From the NCBI RefSeq assembly GCF_014204985.1, contig NZ_JACHMP010000001.1, forward strand, positions 6,014,001 to 6,078,000: a stretch of DNA of 64,000 nucleotides, in the 5' to 3' direction. Position numbers and translations under genes: made by a program. A model generated the notes under the pieces. The model worked only from the letters and a program-made list of their open reading frames with translations. It was not told the DNA's origin and searched no databases. Positions 1 through 12,456 of the stretch are shown piece by piece (position 1 is the first letter of the stretch; every line of letters starts with the position of its first letter). Origin of the DNA: Streptosporangium becharense. GTDB taxonomy: Bacteria > Actinomycetota > Actinomycetes > Streptosporangiales > Streptosporangiaceae.

Positions 1-1
1 G

Positions 2-466
2 CTGCGCATCTACGGCACCGGTCCCAAGAAGGACCGGTTGCGGGCCCTGATCAGGGAGTGCGGGCTGCGGGACAACGTCACCCTGATGGGCCGGACCGAC
101 CACCTCGACGAGGAGCTGGCCAAGGCGTCCTTCTACGTGCTCAGCTCCCGGTTCGAGGGGCTGCCGATGGTGATGATCGAGGCGATGACCCAGGCGCTGC
201 CCGTCGTGGCCTTCGACTGCCCGACCGGTCCGCGCGACCTGATCACCCCGGGGATCGACGGCCTGCTCGTCCCGCCCCAGGACGTCGACGCGCTGGCCGC
301 GGCGATGATCCGGCTCGTCGAGGACCGGGATCTGCGGGACCGGATGGGCGCCGCCGCCGCCGTGACCGCGCGTGACTACTCGCCTTCGGTGATCATGCCC
401 GTCTGGGAGAGGCTGTTCGCCGACCTCCTGGGCCGGGACCCGGGGAACCCCGGGAATCCCGGCTGA
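2..466 (+). CDS. Glycosyltransferase family 4, C-terminal part (cut by left edge)
   Basis: The frame is open from base 2 to the TGA at 464-466, so only the last 154 residues are visible and the start lies outside the window. The fragment is the donor-nucleotide-binding half of a GT-B fold enzyme: it opens with the strand/turn LRIYGTGP and contains the E-x7-E motif (EGLPMVMIE, bases about 154-180) that contacts the sugar nucleotide in family 4 enzymes. It should transfer a sugar from an NDP-sugar to an unknown acceptor; polysaccharide or teichoic-acid type synthesis is possible but not shown. The last residues (PGNPGNPG) are written by a 9-bp tandem repeat that continues past the stop codon. 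Confidence 0.85.
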   Translation: MRIYGTGPKKDRLRALIRECGLRDNVTLMGRTDHLDEELAKASFYVLSSRFEGLPMVMIEAMTQALPVVAFDCPTGPRDLITPGIDGLLVPPQDVDALAAAMIRLVEDRDLRDRMGAAAAVTARDYSPSVIMPVWERLFADLLGRDPGNPGNPG

Positions 467-519
467 GCCCCAGAAGCCCCAGAGACCCCGGAAGCCCCAG
501 AGACCCCGGGAACCCCGGC
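439..519. repeat. 9-bp tandem repeat running across a stop codon
   Basis: Nine consecutive 9-base units of the pattern R-R-C-C-C-C-R-G-R (for example agccccaga, gaccccgga) start inside the glycosyltransferase reading frame, contain its TGA at 464-466 and continue about 53 bases downstream. The period is a multiple of three, so the coding part gives PGNPGNPG. Confidence 0.8.
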
Positions 520-895
520 CGAGCCTCCGGCGGAGTGCCCGGTGCCTTCCACCCTCTCCCGTATGCGTCGGGTGCGCCGACGGGATTCCCCTGCCGCCGT
601 GCCGGTGCCCCCTCCGTGTCGGGTGCGGTGGGGCCGGTTCCCGCGTCCATCACGCCGGGACCGTTTTCCGGACCTGTCACGCCGGAGCCGCGCTCCCGAA
701 AATTGTCGGGAGATAATTGTTTTCCTCGTTTTTTCGTCCGGCTTGGCCCTTTCGAGGAGCCGCGTAAGCGCGGTGTGCCGGATTTCCGAGGTAACGATCC
801 GATGTCCGCTGTCCGGCCCGGCCTCCCGGCGGGAGCGGAGCCTTCCGTGGGAGAGGTGAACGGAAGAACGCCCAGCTGGTAGGCATCTCCATAGA

Positions 896-907
896 GATAG
901 ATCTATC
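896..907. promoter_or_regulatory. Perfect 12-bp palindrome gatagatctatc, possible operator
   Basis: The palindrome sits in an A/T-rich patch about 80 bases before the promoter-like element at 989-1018. The bound protein is unknown; position and symmetry are the only evidence. Confidence 0.35.
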
Positions 908-988
908 ATCACAAACAAGACATCGAGCATTTTTCTCATTGTCCGGCGAGGGGGCGGCGACAAATCTCGACCCGGAGATGCCCGATGC

Positions 989-1018
989 TTGACAGGATAT
1001 TTAACGGCCACCCAGTAT
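989..1018 (+). promoter_or_regulatory. Candidate sigma-70-type promoter of the encapsulin operon
   Basis: A consensus -35 hexamer TTGACA (989-994) is followed after 18 bases by CAGTAT (1013-1018), which keeps the essential A2 and T6 of a -10 box. Transcription would begin near 1025, giving a leader of about 135 bases to the GTG at 1161. Confidence 0.45.
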
Positions 1019-1160
1019 TGAGGCGTCCACGGTGTGCCCGCCTCTTTCCGCGCACCGAACCGGGCAATCCGTATTTCCGTCGCCGTGTGCGACGTCTCCC
1101 CTGTTCCATTCCTGTTTCACTCTCCCCTGTCATTACGAGTACGGATCGGTGGTGTGTGTT

Positions 1161-2546
1161 GTGACGGAGTTCGAAGCCGGCCGGTCGCGGCTGAGCCTGG
1201 GCACGGACGCCGCGCGGAACCTCGCGACGACGACCAAGTCGACGCCCCAGATGCAGGAGATCTCCTCGCGGTGGCTGCTGCGGATGCTCCCCTGGGTGCA
1301 GGTGTCCGGCGGCACCTACCGGGTCAACCGCCGTCTGACCTACACGGTCGGCGACGGCCGGGTGAGCTTCACCACCACGGGGTCGCAGGCGGCGGTCATC
1401 CCCGCCGAGCTGTGCGAGCTGCCCGTCCTGCGCGAGTTCGACGACACCGACGTGCTCACCGCCCTGGCCGGCCACTTCGTCCAGCGTGAGTTCCGCGCCG
1501 GGGACGTGCTCGCCGAGAGCGGGCGTCCGGCCGACGAGGTGGTGCTCATCGCGCACGGCAAGGTCAACAAGATCGGCACGGGGCCGTACGGCGACCAGAT
1601 CATCCTCAAGGTGCTGGCCCACGGCGACCACTTCGGCGACGAGACGCTCGTCGGCCCCGACCGCGACTGGGAGTTCACCGCCAAGGCGGTCACCAACGGC
1701 ACCGCCCTGGTGCTGCCCCGGCGTACGTTCCTGGAGCTGGCCGAGCAGACCGAGACGCTCCAGGCCCACCTGCGCCGGGTCGAGAGCGCCGCCAGGGGGC
1801 CGCAGAACAAGTACGGCGAGGCCGCCGTCGAGGTGGCCGCAGGTCACCATGGCGAGGCCGAACTGCCCGGCACCTTCGTCGACTACGAGCTCTCCCCGCG
1901 CGAGTACGAACTGAGCGTCGCCCAGACCGTCCTGCGGGTGCACACCCGCGTGGCCGACCTCTACAACGACCCGATGGACCAGATCGAGCAGCAGCTCCGG
2001 CTGACGATCGAGGTGCTCCGCGAACGGCAGGAGCACGAGATGATCAACAACCGTGAGTTCGGGCTGCTGCACAACGCCGACCTCAAGCAGCGCATCCACA
2101 CCCGTTCCGGGCCGCCCACCCCGGACGACCTCGACGAGCTGCTCAGCCGCCGCAGGAGCACCAGTTTCTTCCTGGCCCACCCGCACGCCATCGCCGCGTT
2201 CGGGCGTGAGTGCAACAAGCGCGGGCTCTACCCCCAGGGGGTCGACGTCGGCGGCAGCGGGGTGCCCGCCTGGCGCGGCGTCCCCATCTTCTCCTGCAAC
2301 AAGATCCCCATCACCGGTACCCGCACCACCTCGATCCTGGCCATGCGCGTCGGCGAGGACAACCAGGGCGTCGTCGGCCTGCACCAGACCGGCATCCCCG
2401 ACGAGTACCAGCCCAGCCTCTCGGTCCGGTTCATGAACATCAGCGAGAAGGCGATCATCTCCTACCTGGTGAGCGCCTACTACTCGGTCGCCGTCCTGGT
2501 GCCCGACGCGCTCGGCATCCTCGAAGACGTCGAGATCGGGCACTGA
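1161..2546 (+). CDS. Family 2B encapsulin shell protein (cyclic-nucleotide-binding domain plus encapsulin fold)
   Basis: The 461-residue protein matches the EshA-like family 2B encapsulin shells of actinomycetes. An N-terminal arm is followed by a CRP-like cyclic-nucleotide-binding domain (about residues 89-197, with the G-D-x-F-G-D turn in [10 protein letters not shown]) and a C-terminal HK97-type encapsulin core (about 200-461). It should self-assemble into a protein nanocompartment with the nucleotide-binding domains on the surface. The frame is open from ATG 1032, but GTG 1161 ([10 protein letters not shown]) gives the usual family length of about 460-470 residues and was chosen; no strong ribosome site marks either. 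The polyprenyl synthase follows 11 bases downstream and the geosmin synthase after it, so prenyl-chain and terpene enzymes are the likely cargo. What the nucleotide domain senses is not visible. Confidence 0.9.
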   Translation: MTEFEAGRSRLSLGTDAARNLATTTKSTPQMQEISSRWLLRMLPWVQVSGGTYRVNRRLTYTVGDGRVSFTTTGSQAAVIPAELCELPVLREFDDTDVLTALAGHFVQREFRAGDVLAESGRPADEVVLIAHGKVNKIGTGPYGDQIILKVLAHGDHFGDETLVGPDRDWEFTAKAVTNGTALVLPRRTFLELAEQTETLQAHLRRVESAARGPQNKYGEAAVEVAAGHHGEAELPGTFVDYELSPREYELSVAQTVLRVHTRVADLYNDPMDQIEQQLRLTIEVLRERQEHEMINNREFGLLHNADLKQRIHTRSGPPTPDDLDELLSRRRSTSFFLAHPHAIAAFGRECNKRGLYPQGVDVGGSGVPAWRGVPIFSCNKIPITGTRTTSILAMRVGEDNQGVVGLHQTGIPDEYQPSLSVRFMNISEKAIISYLVSAYYSVAVLVPDALGILEDVEIGH

Positions 2547-2557
2547 GGGTGCCCGTC

Positions 2558-5915
<3,358 letters not shown>

Positions 5916-5945
5916 GCGGAAGCCCGGGGCGCCCCGGGCTTCCGC
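5916..5945 (+). terminator. Strong hairpin closing the encapsulin/geosmin operon
   Basis: A perfect 14-bp inverted repeat (gcggaagcccgggg / ccccgggcttccgc) with a 2-base loop begins directly after the geosmin synthase stop. There is no long T run, as is usual in GC-rich actinomycetes. Confidence 0.75.
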
Positions 5946-5980
5946 GTCATCCGTCATCCGCCGTCACACGGCGGGGGTGA

Positions 5981-6715
5981 CTACCAGCGGCGGCTGTAGA
6001 CCCGCACCCAGTCGGAGCGGCTGACGCTCTCGGCGAGCTCGTCGGTGCCGTCGAAGACGGCGCGGTACTCACCGCTCCGGGAGGCGCGCGCCTTGGCGCG
6101 GAAGGTGCCCTTCCAGCCGGTGTCGGCGGAGGTCACGTACTTCCAGGTGTTCGAGCCGCGCTTGCGGAAGTAGATCTCCACCTCCTCACCGCGCAGGCTC
6201 TTCCACCGGTCGTCGTCGTTGACCTGGAGACGGCCGGTGAAGTAGACCGAGCGGCCCTTGCGGACCGATCCGGGGTCGGCGGAGAACCGGTAGATCCGGG
6301 TCTCGGCCTTGCTCTCCTCGTGCTCGACGGAGAAGCCGACCTGGTGGGTCTCCTTCTTGCCGTCCTTGTCGTACGCGTCGGCGATCGCGACCCAGCGGCC
6401 CTCGAAGTCGGACTCGTCGAAGCTGGTCGTGAAGCGCCACAGGTCACCGTCGCGGAAGGCCCTCGGCTCCTGCGCGTCCTGCGTGCGGAACTGGTCGGAG
6501 ACCGGCTTGAGACGGAGTTCGACGCGGGTGGCGTCCGTGGTGCGGACCCTGATGGTGACCCGGGTGTCGTGGTCGTCGTGGACGACGACCGGGTTGGGGT
6601 TGACGCTGTCGATGCGCACGCTGAGAGCGGCCTGCTCCGCGGAGGCGGGGGTGGCGCCCATGAGCAGGGTTCCACCCACGACGGTGGACAGCAGACCGAC
6701 GGCGATTCGTTTCAT
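5981..6715 (-). CDS. Secreted protein of unknown function
   Basis: The 244-residue product begins MKRIAVGLLSTVVGGTLLMG and has a clear Sec signal peptide ending near TPASA-EQ. The mature part looks all-beta: a region rich in D/R/T (about 30-130) and a second half with the pattern DPGSVRKGRSVYFTGRLQ, resembling bacterial immunoglobulin-like or calcium-binding secreted domains. I do not recognise a catalytic motif. The start is supported by a purine-rich site (gagaaggaa) upstream of the ATG at 6715; an upstream in-frame ATG at 6775 would destroy the signal peptide. It stands alone, convergent with the geosmin operon. Confidence 0.7.
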   Translation of the reverse strand: MKRIAVGLLSTVVGGTLLMGATPASAEQAALSVRIDSVNPNPVVVHDDHDTRVTIRVRTTDATRVELRLKPVSDQFRTQDAQEPRAFRDGDLWRFTTSFDESDFEGRWVAIADAYDKDGKKETHQVGFSVEHEESKAETRIYRFSADPGSVRKGRSVYFTGRLQVNDDDRWKSLRGEEVEIYFRKRGSNTWKYVTSADTGWKGTFRAKARASRSGEYRAVFDGTDELAESVSRSDWVRVYSRRW

Positions 6716-7044
6716 GACTCTGATTCCTTCTCTCCCCGTTGCCGAAGGGCCCAGGGGTAGGCCCTTCGACTCCATAAGACGTTATGAGATCGGCCGATGT
6801 TGCTGTAAATCAGAAAAAAAGCCGAAGAAAATCTCTCTAAGATCATGTTTAGCCTTAAAAGGCGCAGGTCAATCGCCACAATAAATGATCTTGATGGCTG
6901 ACTGCTCGAATTTAAAATTGTCCGATTTGCCGGGAATATGGTTTCAGGGGGAGGGGGGTGCCCTGTCCGGCAAACCGCTCATAAGGGGACAAAAGCGACA
7001 TAAATCGGTTACGGGCAGCCATCGCCGACGGATAGCGTTCGGGT
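6716..7044. promoter_or_regulatory. Divergent A/T-rich control region
   Basis: This 329-base gap lies between the divergent secreted-protein and ABC-F genes. Roughly 6770-6940 is the most A/T-rich non-coding stretch of this part of the window and should hold promoters for both. Many ABC-F genes have regulatory leaders, so the roughly 100 bases before 7045 may be an attenuator, but I could not identify a leader peptide. Confidence 0.4.
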
Positions 7045-8682
7045 ATGAGCGCCACCATCGTTGCCAAGGATCTCGCCGCAGGGCACGGCGACCGGGCACT
7101 GTTCTCCGGTCTGGAACTGGTCGTCGCCCCGGGTGACGTGATCGGCCTGGTCGGCGTGAACGGGGCGGGGAAGTCCACCCTGATGCGCATCCTCGCCGGC
7201 CTGCAGTCGCCCGAGCACGGCTCCGTGCGGCTCAGTCCCGCCTCGGCCGCGGTCGGCTACCTGCCTCAGGAGCGCGAGCGCAGCGCGGACGAGACCGTCG
7301 CCGCCTTCCTCGCCCGCCGTACCGGGGTGGCCGCCGCGCAACGTGCCCTGGACGCCGCGACCGAGGGGCTGGTCGAGGGGCGTCCCGGCGCCGACGACGC
7401 CTACGCCGAGAGTCTGGAGCGCTGGCTCGCACTGGGCGGTGCCGACCTGGAGGAACGGGCCGCCGAGGTCGTCGCCGAGCTCGGCCTCACGGTCGAGCTC
7501 GACCGGCCGATGACGGCGCTCTCCGGCGGTCAGGCGGCGCGGGCGGGCATGGCGTCCCTGCTTCTCAGCCGCTACGACGTCTTCCTACTGGACGAACCCA
7601 CCAACGACCTCGACCTGGAGGGGCTGGAACGGCTCGAACGCTTCGTCACCGGCCTGCGTGCCGCGACCGTCCTCGTCAGCCACGACCGGGAGTTCCTCGC
7701 CAGGACCGTCAACCGCGTCGTCGAGCTCGACCTCGCCCAGCAGCTCGTCCGGGTGCACGGCGGCGGCTACGAGGCGTACCTGAACGAACGTGAGGTCGCC
7801 CGCAGGCACGCCCGGGAGGAGTACGAGGAGTACGCCGACACCGTCGCCTCGCTCAAGAGCCGTGCCCTCAAGCAGCGCAACTGGATGGAGAAGGGCGTCA
7901 AGAACGCGCGGCGCAAGATGACCGACGGCGACAAGATCGGGCGTAACGCCCGGATCGAGACGACCGAGAAGCAGGCCGCCAAAGCCCGCCAGACCGAACG
8001 GCTGATCGAGCGGCTGGAGGTGGTGGAGGAGCCGCGCAAGGAGTGGGAGCTCCGGATGGAGATCGCGGTGGCCCCCCGCGCCGGGGCGGTCGTGGCGACC
8101 CTGCGCGAGGCCGTCGTCCGGCGCGGCGCCTTCACCCTCGGCCCGGTGAGCCTGCAGATCGGCTGGGCCGAGCGGGTGGCGATCACCGGGGCCAACGGCT
8201 CCGGCAAGTCCACCCTGCTCGCGGCCCTGCTGGGCCGGGTTCCGCTCCAGGACGGGCACGCCTCGCTCGGGCCCGGCGTGGTCGTCGGAGAGGTGGACCA
8301 GGCGCGCGGGCTGTTCCTCGGCGAGGAGGCGCTGGCCGAGGCCTTCGGCTCCGCGGCGCCGGGCATGGTCCCCGCCGACGTGCGGACGCTGCTCGCCAAG
8401 TTCGGGCTGCGCGCGGCGCACGTGGGCCGCCCGGCCGTCACCCTGTCGCCGGGGGAGCGGACACGTGCCGCGCTCGCGCTGCTCCAGGCGCGCGGGGTGA
8501 ACCTGCTCGTCCTCGACGAGCCGACCAACCACCTGGACCTGGCCGCGATCGAGCAACTGGAGTCCGCCCTGGCCTCCTACCCAGGCACGCTCCTGCTGGT
8601 CACCCACGACCGGCGGATGCTCGACGCCGTACAGACCACCCGGCACCTGCATGTCGATGCCGGGCACGTCCGGGAGCGGTGA
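7045..8682 (+). CDS. ABC-F family ATP-binding protein
   Basis: A 545-residue protein with two fused ABC ATPase domains and no membrane segments, the hallmark of ABC-F translation factors or ribosome-protection proteins. Domain 1 has Walker A GVNGAGKST (from about residue 35) and signature LSGGQ (about 159); domain 2 has Walker A GANGSGKST (about 382), signature LSPGE and LDEPTNHLDL. The charged helical linker between them (about 255-335, rich in K/R/E) is where ABC-F proteins reach into the ribosome. It probably acts on ribosomes in the cytoplasm, and could confer self-protection against an antibiotic or act as a housekeeping factor; the linker type cannot be assigned by eye. Confidence 0.88.
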   Translation: MSATIVAKDLAAGHGDRALFSGLELVVAPGDVIGLVGVNGAGKSTLMRILAGLQSPEHGSVRLSPASAAVGYLPQERERSADETVAAFLARRTGVAAAQRALDAATEGLVEGRPGADDAYAESLERWLALGGADLEERAAEVVAELGLTVELDRPMTALSGGQAARAGMASLLLSRYDVFLLDEPTNDLDLEGLERLERFVTGLRAATVLVSHDREFLARTVNRVVELDLAQQLVRVHGGGYEAYLNEREVARRHAREEYEEYADTVASLKSRALKQRNWMEKGVKNARRKMTDGDKIGRNARIETTEKQAAKARQTERLIERLEVVEEPRKEWELRMEIAVAPRAGAVVATLREAVVRRGAFTLGPVSLQIGWAERVAITGANGSGKSTLLAALLGRVPLQDGHASLGPGVVVGEVDQARGLFLGEEALAEAFGSAAPGMVPADVRTLLAKFGLRAAHVGRPAVTLSPGERTRAALALLQARGVNLLVLDEPTNHLDLAAIEQLESALASYPGTLLLVTHDRRMLDAVQTTRHLHVDAGHVRER

Positions 8683-8746
8683 CCGGGCGTCCGCGTGGGT
8701 TGCGGTGACTTTCGCAAGCAGCCGCAAATAATTACTTGCCCTGCCT

Positions 8747-8752
8747 TATAGT
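8747..8752 (+). promoter_or_regulatory. -10 box TATAGT placed for a leaderless transcript
   Basis: TATAGT ends six bases before the ATG at 8759, so the expected transcription start coincides with the start codon. Inverted gcaag/cttgc arms flank the region just upstream (about 8714-8740) and could be an autoregulatory operator. Confidence 0.4.
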
Positions 8753-8758
8753 TTCATC

Positions 8759-9739
8759 ATGACGCGACGGCTTGCAGAGGTGGCCAAGAAGGTCGGCATG
8801 AGCGAGGCGACCGTGAGCCGCGTGCTCAACGGGAAGCCCGGGGTGTCGGAGGCCACCCGGGAGGCCGTGCTCACCGCGCTGGACGTCCTCGGATACGAGC
8901 GGCCGACCCAGCTGCGGGGCGACCGGGCACGGCTGGTCGGGCTCGTCCTCCCCGAGTTGCAGAATCCGATATTCCCCGCCTTCGCCGAGGTGGTGGGGGG
9001 TGCGCTGGCCCAGCAGGGTTTCACCTCCGTGCTGTGCACCAGAACCCTCGGTGGTGTCTCCGAGGCCGAGTACGTCGACCTGCTGCTCCAGCAGCAGGTG
9101 TCCGGTGTGGTGTTCGCCGGAGGGCTGTTCGCCCAGGCCGACGCCCCGCACGAGCACTACCGGCTGCTGCTCGAACGGCGTCTGCCGACCGTGCTGGTCA
9201 ACGCCGCGGTGGAGCACCTGACCTTCCCGCAGGTCTCCTGTGACGACGCCGCCGCCGCCGAGATGGCGCTCGGGCACCTGAGGTCGCTGGGGCACGAGCG
9301 GATCGGCATGGTGCTGGGGCCGCCCGACCACGTGCCCTCCCGGCGCAAGCTGGAGGCGGCCGACATCGATCCGGAGCTGGTGGAGCACACCATGTTCTCC
9401 CTGGAGGGCGGGCACGCGGCGGCGGCCCGGTTGATGAGACGGGGCGTGACCGGTGTCGTCTGCGCCAGTGACGTGATGGCCCTGGGAGCCATCAGGGCGG
9501 CCCGCCGGGCCGGACTCGGCGTGCCCGGCGACGTCTCGGTGATCGGCTATGACGACTCCGCGCTGATGAACTGCACCGACCCGCCGCTGACCACGCTGCG
9601 CCAGCCGATCGACGCGATGGGTCGCGCTGTCGTCGACCTCCTGGTCGCCCAGATCGACAAGGCGCTGGTCTCCGCCGACGAGCTCCTGTTCGAGCCCGAA
9701 CTGGTGGTCCGCGCCTCGACGGGCCCGGTGAAGCGGTAG
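8759..9739 (+). CDS. LacI-family transcriptional regulator
   Basis: A 326-residue repressor-type protein. Residues 1-55 form the LacI helix-turn-helix and hinge ([31 protein letters not shown]), followed by a periplasmic-binding-protein-like effector domain (about 60-320) with the usual [12 protein letters not shown] and [11 protein letters not shown] segments. The effector is probably a sugar, but the ligand cannot be read off. It is not an obvious CelR/CebR, whose N-termini differ, so it probably does not bind the cellulase operator at 12811. The start is likely leaderless. Polyphosphate glucokinase lies 243 bases downstream in the same direction. Confidence 0.88.
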   Translation: MTRRLAEVAKKVGMSEATVSRVLNGKPGVSEATREAVLTALDVLGYERPTQLRGDRARLVGLVLPELQNPIFPAFAEVVGGALAQQGFTSVLCTRTLGGVSEAEYVDLLLQQQVSGVVFAGGLFAQADAPHEHYRLLLERRLPTVLVNAAVEHLTFPQVSCDDAAAAEMALGHLRSLGHERIGMVLGPPDHVPSRRKLEAADIDPELVEHTMFSLEGGHAAAARLMRRGVTGVVCASDVMALGAIRAARRAGLGVPGDVSVIGYDDSALMNCTDPPLTTLRQPIDAMGRAVVDLLVAQIDKALVSADELLFEPELVVRASTGPVKR

Positions 9740-9982
9740 CGGCGTCGTCCGTCCAACGTGGCGACGCCTCGTCTCAGTTTTGCGGATTTTTCCGGATGAT
9801 TTTCTGGTCCTCGTCGGGGAAACGTACGTTGATGACCCCGGGTGCGGGCGTTGAATCGAGGTGCACCCCAGGGGCGTGGCCGTGCCCGGTCTGTCATGAC
9901 GGCACCGGGAAGCACCAACCGCCCGCCCGGGAGCATCAGCCCCCTCTCCGTGGGAAAGGGGTCAGGGCAGGAGGTGCGAACC

Positions 9983-10717
9983 ATGGAAGCGCTGGGAATC
10001 GACATCGGCGGGTCGGGGATCAAAGGGGCACCGGTGGACGTCGCCACAGGGCGGCTGACGCAGGAGCGGTTGCGGATCCCCACGCCCGTCCCGTCCAGTC
10101 CGGAGGCCGTCGCGGAGGTGGTGGCGAAGATCACCAAGAACTTCGCGTGGAACGGGCCGGTCGGGGTGACCTTCCCCGGCATCGTGGTCGACGGGGTCAC
10201 CAGGTCGGCCGCCAACGTGGACAAGCGCTGGATCGGTACCGACGCGCGGAAGCTGTTCACCGGGGTGACCGGCGTGCCGGTGACGGTGCTCAACGACGCG
10301 GACGCGGCAGGTCTGGCCGAGGTGGCGGCGGGGGCGGCCAAGGACCGGCCGGGGGTGGTGATGCTGCTGACCTTCGGCACCGGGATCGGTAGTGCCCTGC
10401 TCGTCGACGGCAAGCTCGTGCCCAACACCGAGCTCGGCCATCTGGAGATCAGGGGTAAGGAAGCCGAGAAGCGCGCCTCCGACCACGCCCGCGAGGCTCA
10501 CGATCTGAGCTGGGAGGAATGGGCCGGCAAGGTGCAGGAGTATCTGGAGCACGTCGAGGCGCTGTTCTCCCCGTCGCTGTTCATCATCGGGGGAGGCGTG
10601 AGCAAGAAGGCCGATAAGTTCCTGCCGCTGCTGAAGATCCGTACCCCGATCGTGCCCGCCACCCTGCGCAACGAGGCGGGCATCGTGGGGGCGGCGATGG
10701 CGGCCACCAAAATGTAA
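9983..10717 (+). CDS. ppgK: Polyphosphate glucokinase
   Basis: A 244-residue ROK-type kinase that phosphorylates glucose using polyphosphate (often also ATP). The N-terminal phosphate loop is [15 protein letters not shown] (about residues 5-19); the second phosphate motif [12 protein letters not shown] and the ELGHLEI segment complete the active site. Length agrees with the family (about 245-265). ATG 9983 is preceded by a good ribosome site (gcaggaggtg); an upstream in-frame start at 9842 adds only low-complexity sequence. It probably feeds glucose released by secreted glycosidases into glycolysis. Confidence 0.9.
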   Translation: MEALGIDIGGSGIKGAPVDVATGRLTQERLRIPTPVPSSPEAVAEVVAKITKNFAWNGPVGVTFPGIVVDGVTRSAANVDKRWIGTDARKLFTGVTGVPVTVLNDADAAGLAEVAAGAAKDRPGVVMLLTFGTGIGSALLVDGKLVPNTELGHLEIRGKEAEKRASDHAREAHDLSWEEWAGKVQEYLEHVEALFSPSLFIIGGGVSKKADKFLPLLKIRTPIVPATLRNEAGIVGAAMAATKM

Positions 10718-10840
10718 CCGCCGAATGCGTTGAATGCCGGAAAGGCCGTTTATGTTTTGATCTTCTTTTTGCGGACACGCCATTCTGCCTGGGTAAATAG
10801 CGGTCGTCAGGTAGGTCGCATCTGCTGGAGGCGGATAAAC

Positions 10841-11485
10841 GTGAAGCAGCCGACGGAGGTCATTTTCCGGTGGGCGGTGACGGCCGCGACGGCGGCCGTC
10901 ACGGTCGCGGTGACGGCGGGTCCGGCGACGGCGGCGGGAGCGGACGGAGAGGTCCAGCTCTCGCCGTACCGGACGGAGCCGGGCGCCACCGTCAAGATCA
11001 CTGTATTCGAGTGCGAGGCTCCGGCCTTCGCCGAGTCCGAAGGCTTCGTGGAGGATGTCGAACTGGAGGACGACGGGCTCGGGGTCGCGGTCGGGTGGGC
11101 ACACATCGACCGTGACGCCCTGGGCGGTTCCTACAGCGTCGAGGCCGACTGCCGGGGCGGCGGCGGCAGACAGTTCGGCACGTTCAACATCCTGGGGAAG
11201 TACGGCTTCGAGGGGTACGGCCCGGAGACCGGCGGGGGAGGTCTGGCGCTGGCGGGCGACGCGGCGGGCGGTCCGGGCGGGGCCGATGTGAGCAGTCCGG
11301 GTGGGGCCGACGCGGGCGGAGCGCGGAGCGGTCCCCAGGTGCGGGCCGGGGCCGAGGCGGCGGGGGAACCGGGGGAGACATCCGTCCCGCCGCTCGGCTG
11401 GGGTGCCGCAGGAGCCGTCGCGCTCGTCGGCGGCGGTGGGCTGGCGCTGGCGGTGAGGCGCCGCAGGGCGGCGGGGCGTGACTGA
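10841..11485 (+). CDS. Secreted, membrane-anchored protein paired with a class F sortase
   Basis: The 214-residue product starts at GTG 10841 (site ctggaggcgg just upstream). It has a signal peptide ending near GPATA-AGADG, a beta-rich domain (about 35-130) with two cysteines (FECEAP and EADCRG), a Gly/Ala/Pro-rich spacer, and a C-terminal hydrophobic helix followed by RRRRAAGRD. That layout is of a cell-wall sorting substrate, but no LPxTG pentapeptide is present; the residues before the helix are SVPPLGWG. It overlaps the sortase gene by 8 bases, so the pair is translationally coupled. Confidence 0.7.
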   Translation: MKQPTEVIFRWAVTAATAAVTVAVTAGPATAAGADGEVQLSPYRTEPGATVKITVFECEAPAFAESEGFVEDVELEDDGLGVAVGWAHIDRDALGGSYSVEADCRGGGGRQFGTFNILGKYGFEGYGPETGGGGLALAGDAAGGPGGADVSSPGGADAGGARSGPQVRAGAEAAGEPGETSVPPLGWGAAGAVALVGGGGLALAVRRRRAAGRD

Positions 11486-12329
11486 TCTCAGAGCCGTGAC
11501 GGCCCTGGGGCTCGGAGCCGCCCTCCTGCTCTCCCTTTCCGGATGTGCCCGGAGCGTCGGCAGGCAGGCCGATCCACGGTTGGCCCGCGCCTTGCCGGTC
11601 GTCGCCCCGGTCCCGCCCCGGCCCGCCGGAGCCCCGGCAGCCACCGGACGTCCTGCCGGAGCCGCGGCAGCCACCGGACGGGCTTCCGGGGAGACCACCG
11701 GACCGGCCACCGGAACCGCCGGTGCCGCAGGACGGGCCACCGCCGGAACCGCCGGTGCCGGACGGTCCGCCGGGAGCGCCACGGCAGGCGGGCAGGAAAG
11801 GAACGGCTGGCCCAGCCCGCTGGGCCGGCCGCCCGGCAGATCCGAACCGGTGGCGATCGTGGTGCCGCGTGCCGGGGTGAACGCCCCCGTCATGCCGGTC
11901 GGCTCCGAGCTGGACGGAAAGGTGGAGGTGCCTCCCCTGCACCGGGCGAACCTCGCCGGCTGGGACCGCATGGGCCCGGCTCCCGGCGAGAACGGGGCCG
12001 CGGTCGTCATCGGCCATCTCGACACCAAGACCGGGCCCGCGGTCTTCGCCCGGCTCTCGCAGGTGCGCCGGGGGGACACGGTGGCCGTGCTACGCGAGGA
12101 CGAGACCGTGGTGGTCTTCCGGGTGTCGGCGGTCCAGCAGGTCCGCAAGACGGCCTTCCCGGTGAAGAAGGTCTACCGGTCGCCGCCTTACCCGGTCATC
12201 AGGGTCGTGACCTGCGGTGGCAGGTACGACTTCGAACGCCACTCCTACGACGACAACCTGATCGTCTACGGCGACTTCGCGGGCCTGTACCGGTCCTTTG
12301 ACTTCCTGCCCGATGGGCGGGACGACTGA
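11478..12329 (+). CDS. Class F-type sortase, probable lipoprotein
   Basis: A 283-residue protein starting at GTG 11478. Residues 1-23 are a lipoprotein signal with lipobox LSGC (Cys23); about 24-115 is a Pro/Ala/Gly/Thr-rich spacer; about 120-283 is the sortase barrel. The catalytic His180 lies in VIGHLD and Cys246 in VVTCGG; Arg249 or Arg254 shortly after is the likely third residue, although the usual Arg in the later Y-x-D-N position is Asp here. Sortases cleave a sorting motif and join the protein to a nucleophile, acting outside the membrane. The coupled upstream gene is the obvious partner. Confidence 0.85.
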   Translation: MTDLRAVTALGLGAALLLSLSGCARSVGRQADPRLARALPVVAPVPPRPAGAPAATGRPAGAAAATGRASGETTGPATGTAGAAGRATAGTAGAGRSAGSATAGGQERNGWPSPLGRPPGRSEPVAIVVPRAGVNAPVMPVGSELDGKVEVPPLHRANLAGWDRMGPAPGENGAAVVIGHLDTKTGPAVFARLSQVRRGDTVAVLREDETVVVFRVSAVQQVRKTAFPVKKVYRSPPYPVIRVVTCGGRYDFERHSYDDNLIVYGDFAGLYRSFDFLPDGRDD

Positions 12330-12356
12330 GCGGACCGATCGGCCGGGCCGGGGTGA

Positions 12357-12396
12357 GCGGGAGAGGTCGGGTGGTTCCCCGCCCGGCCTCTCCCGC
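12357..12396 (+). terminator. Hairpin terminator after the sortase gene
   Basis: An 18-bp stem (two G-T wobble pairs) beginning gcgggagagg, with a four-base ttcc loop, lies 27 bases after the sortase stop. Confidence 0.7.
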
Positions 12397-12456
12397 CCGC
12401 TCCGGAGACGCCCCCTTCCGGGACGCCGTCCGGTTCCCCGGCGCGGTTCCAGGCAT

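Larger units (their letters stand above)
520..1160. promoter_or_regulatory. Long leader region before the encapsulin operon
   Basis: No convincing gene is seen in these 641 bases. The first 160 bases are GC-rich; from about 880 to 1030 the DNA is much richer in A/T than the surroundings and carries a perfect 12-bp palindrome and a promoter-like element (listed separately). Together they mark the control region of the encapsulin/terpene operon. Confidence 0.55.

Noticed and set aside
936..2543. Long open frame on the minus strand opposite the encapsulin gene
   Set aside because: Shadow of the encapsulin codon pattern; the translation is low-complexity with no domain.
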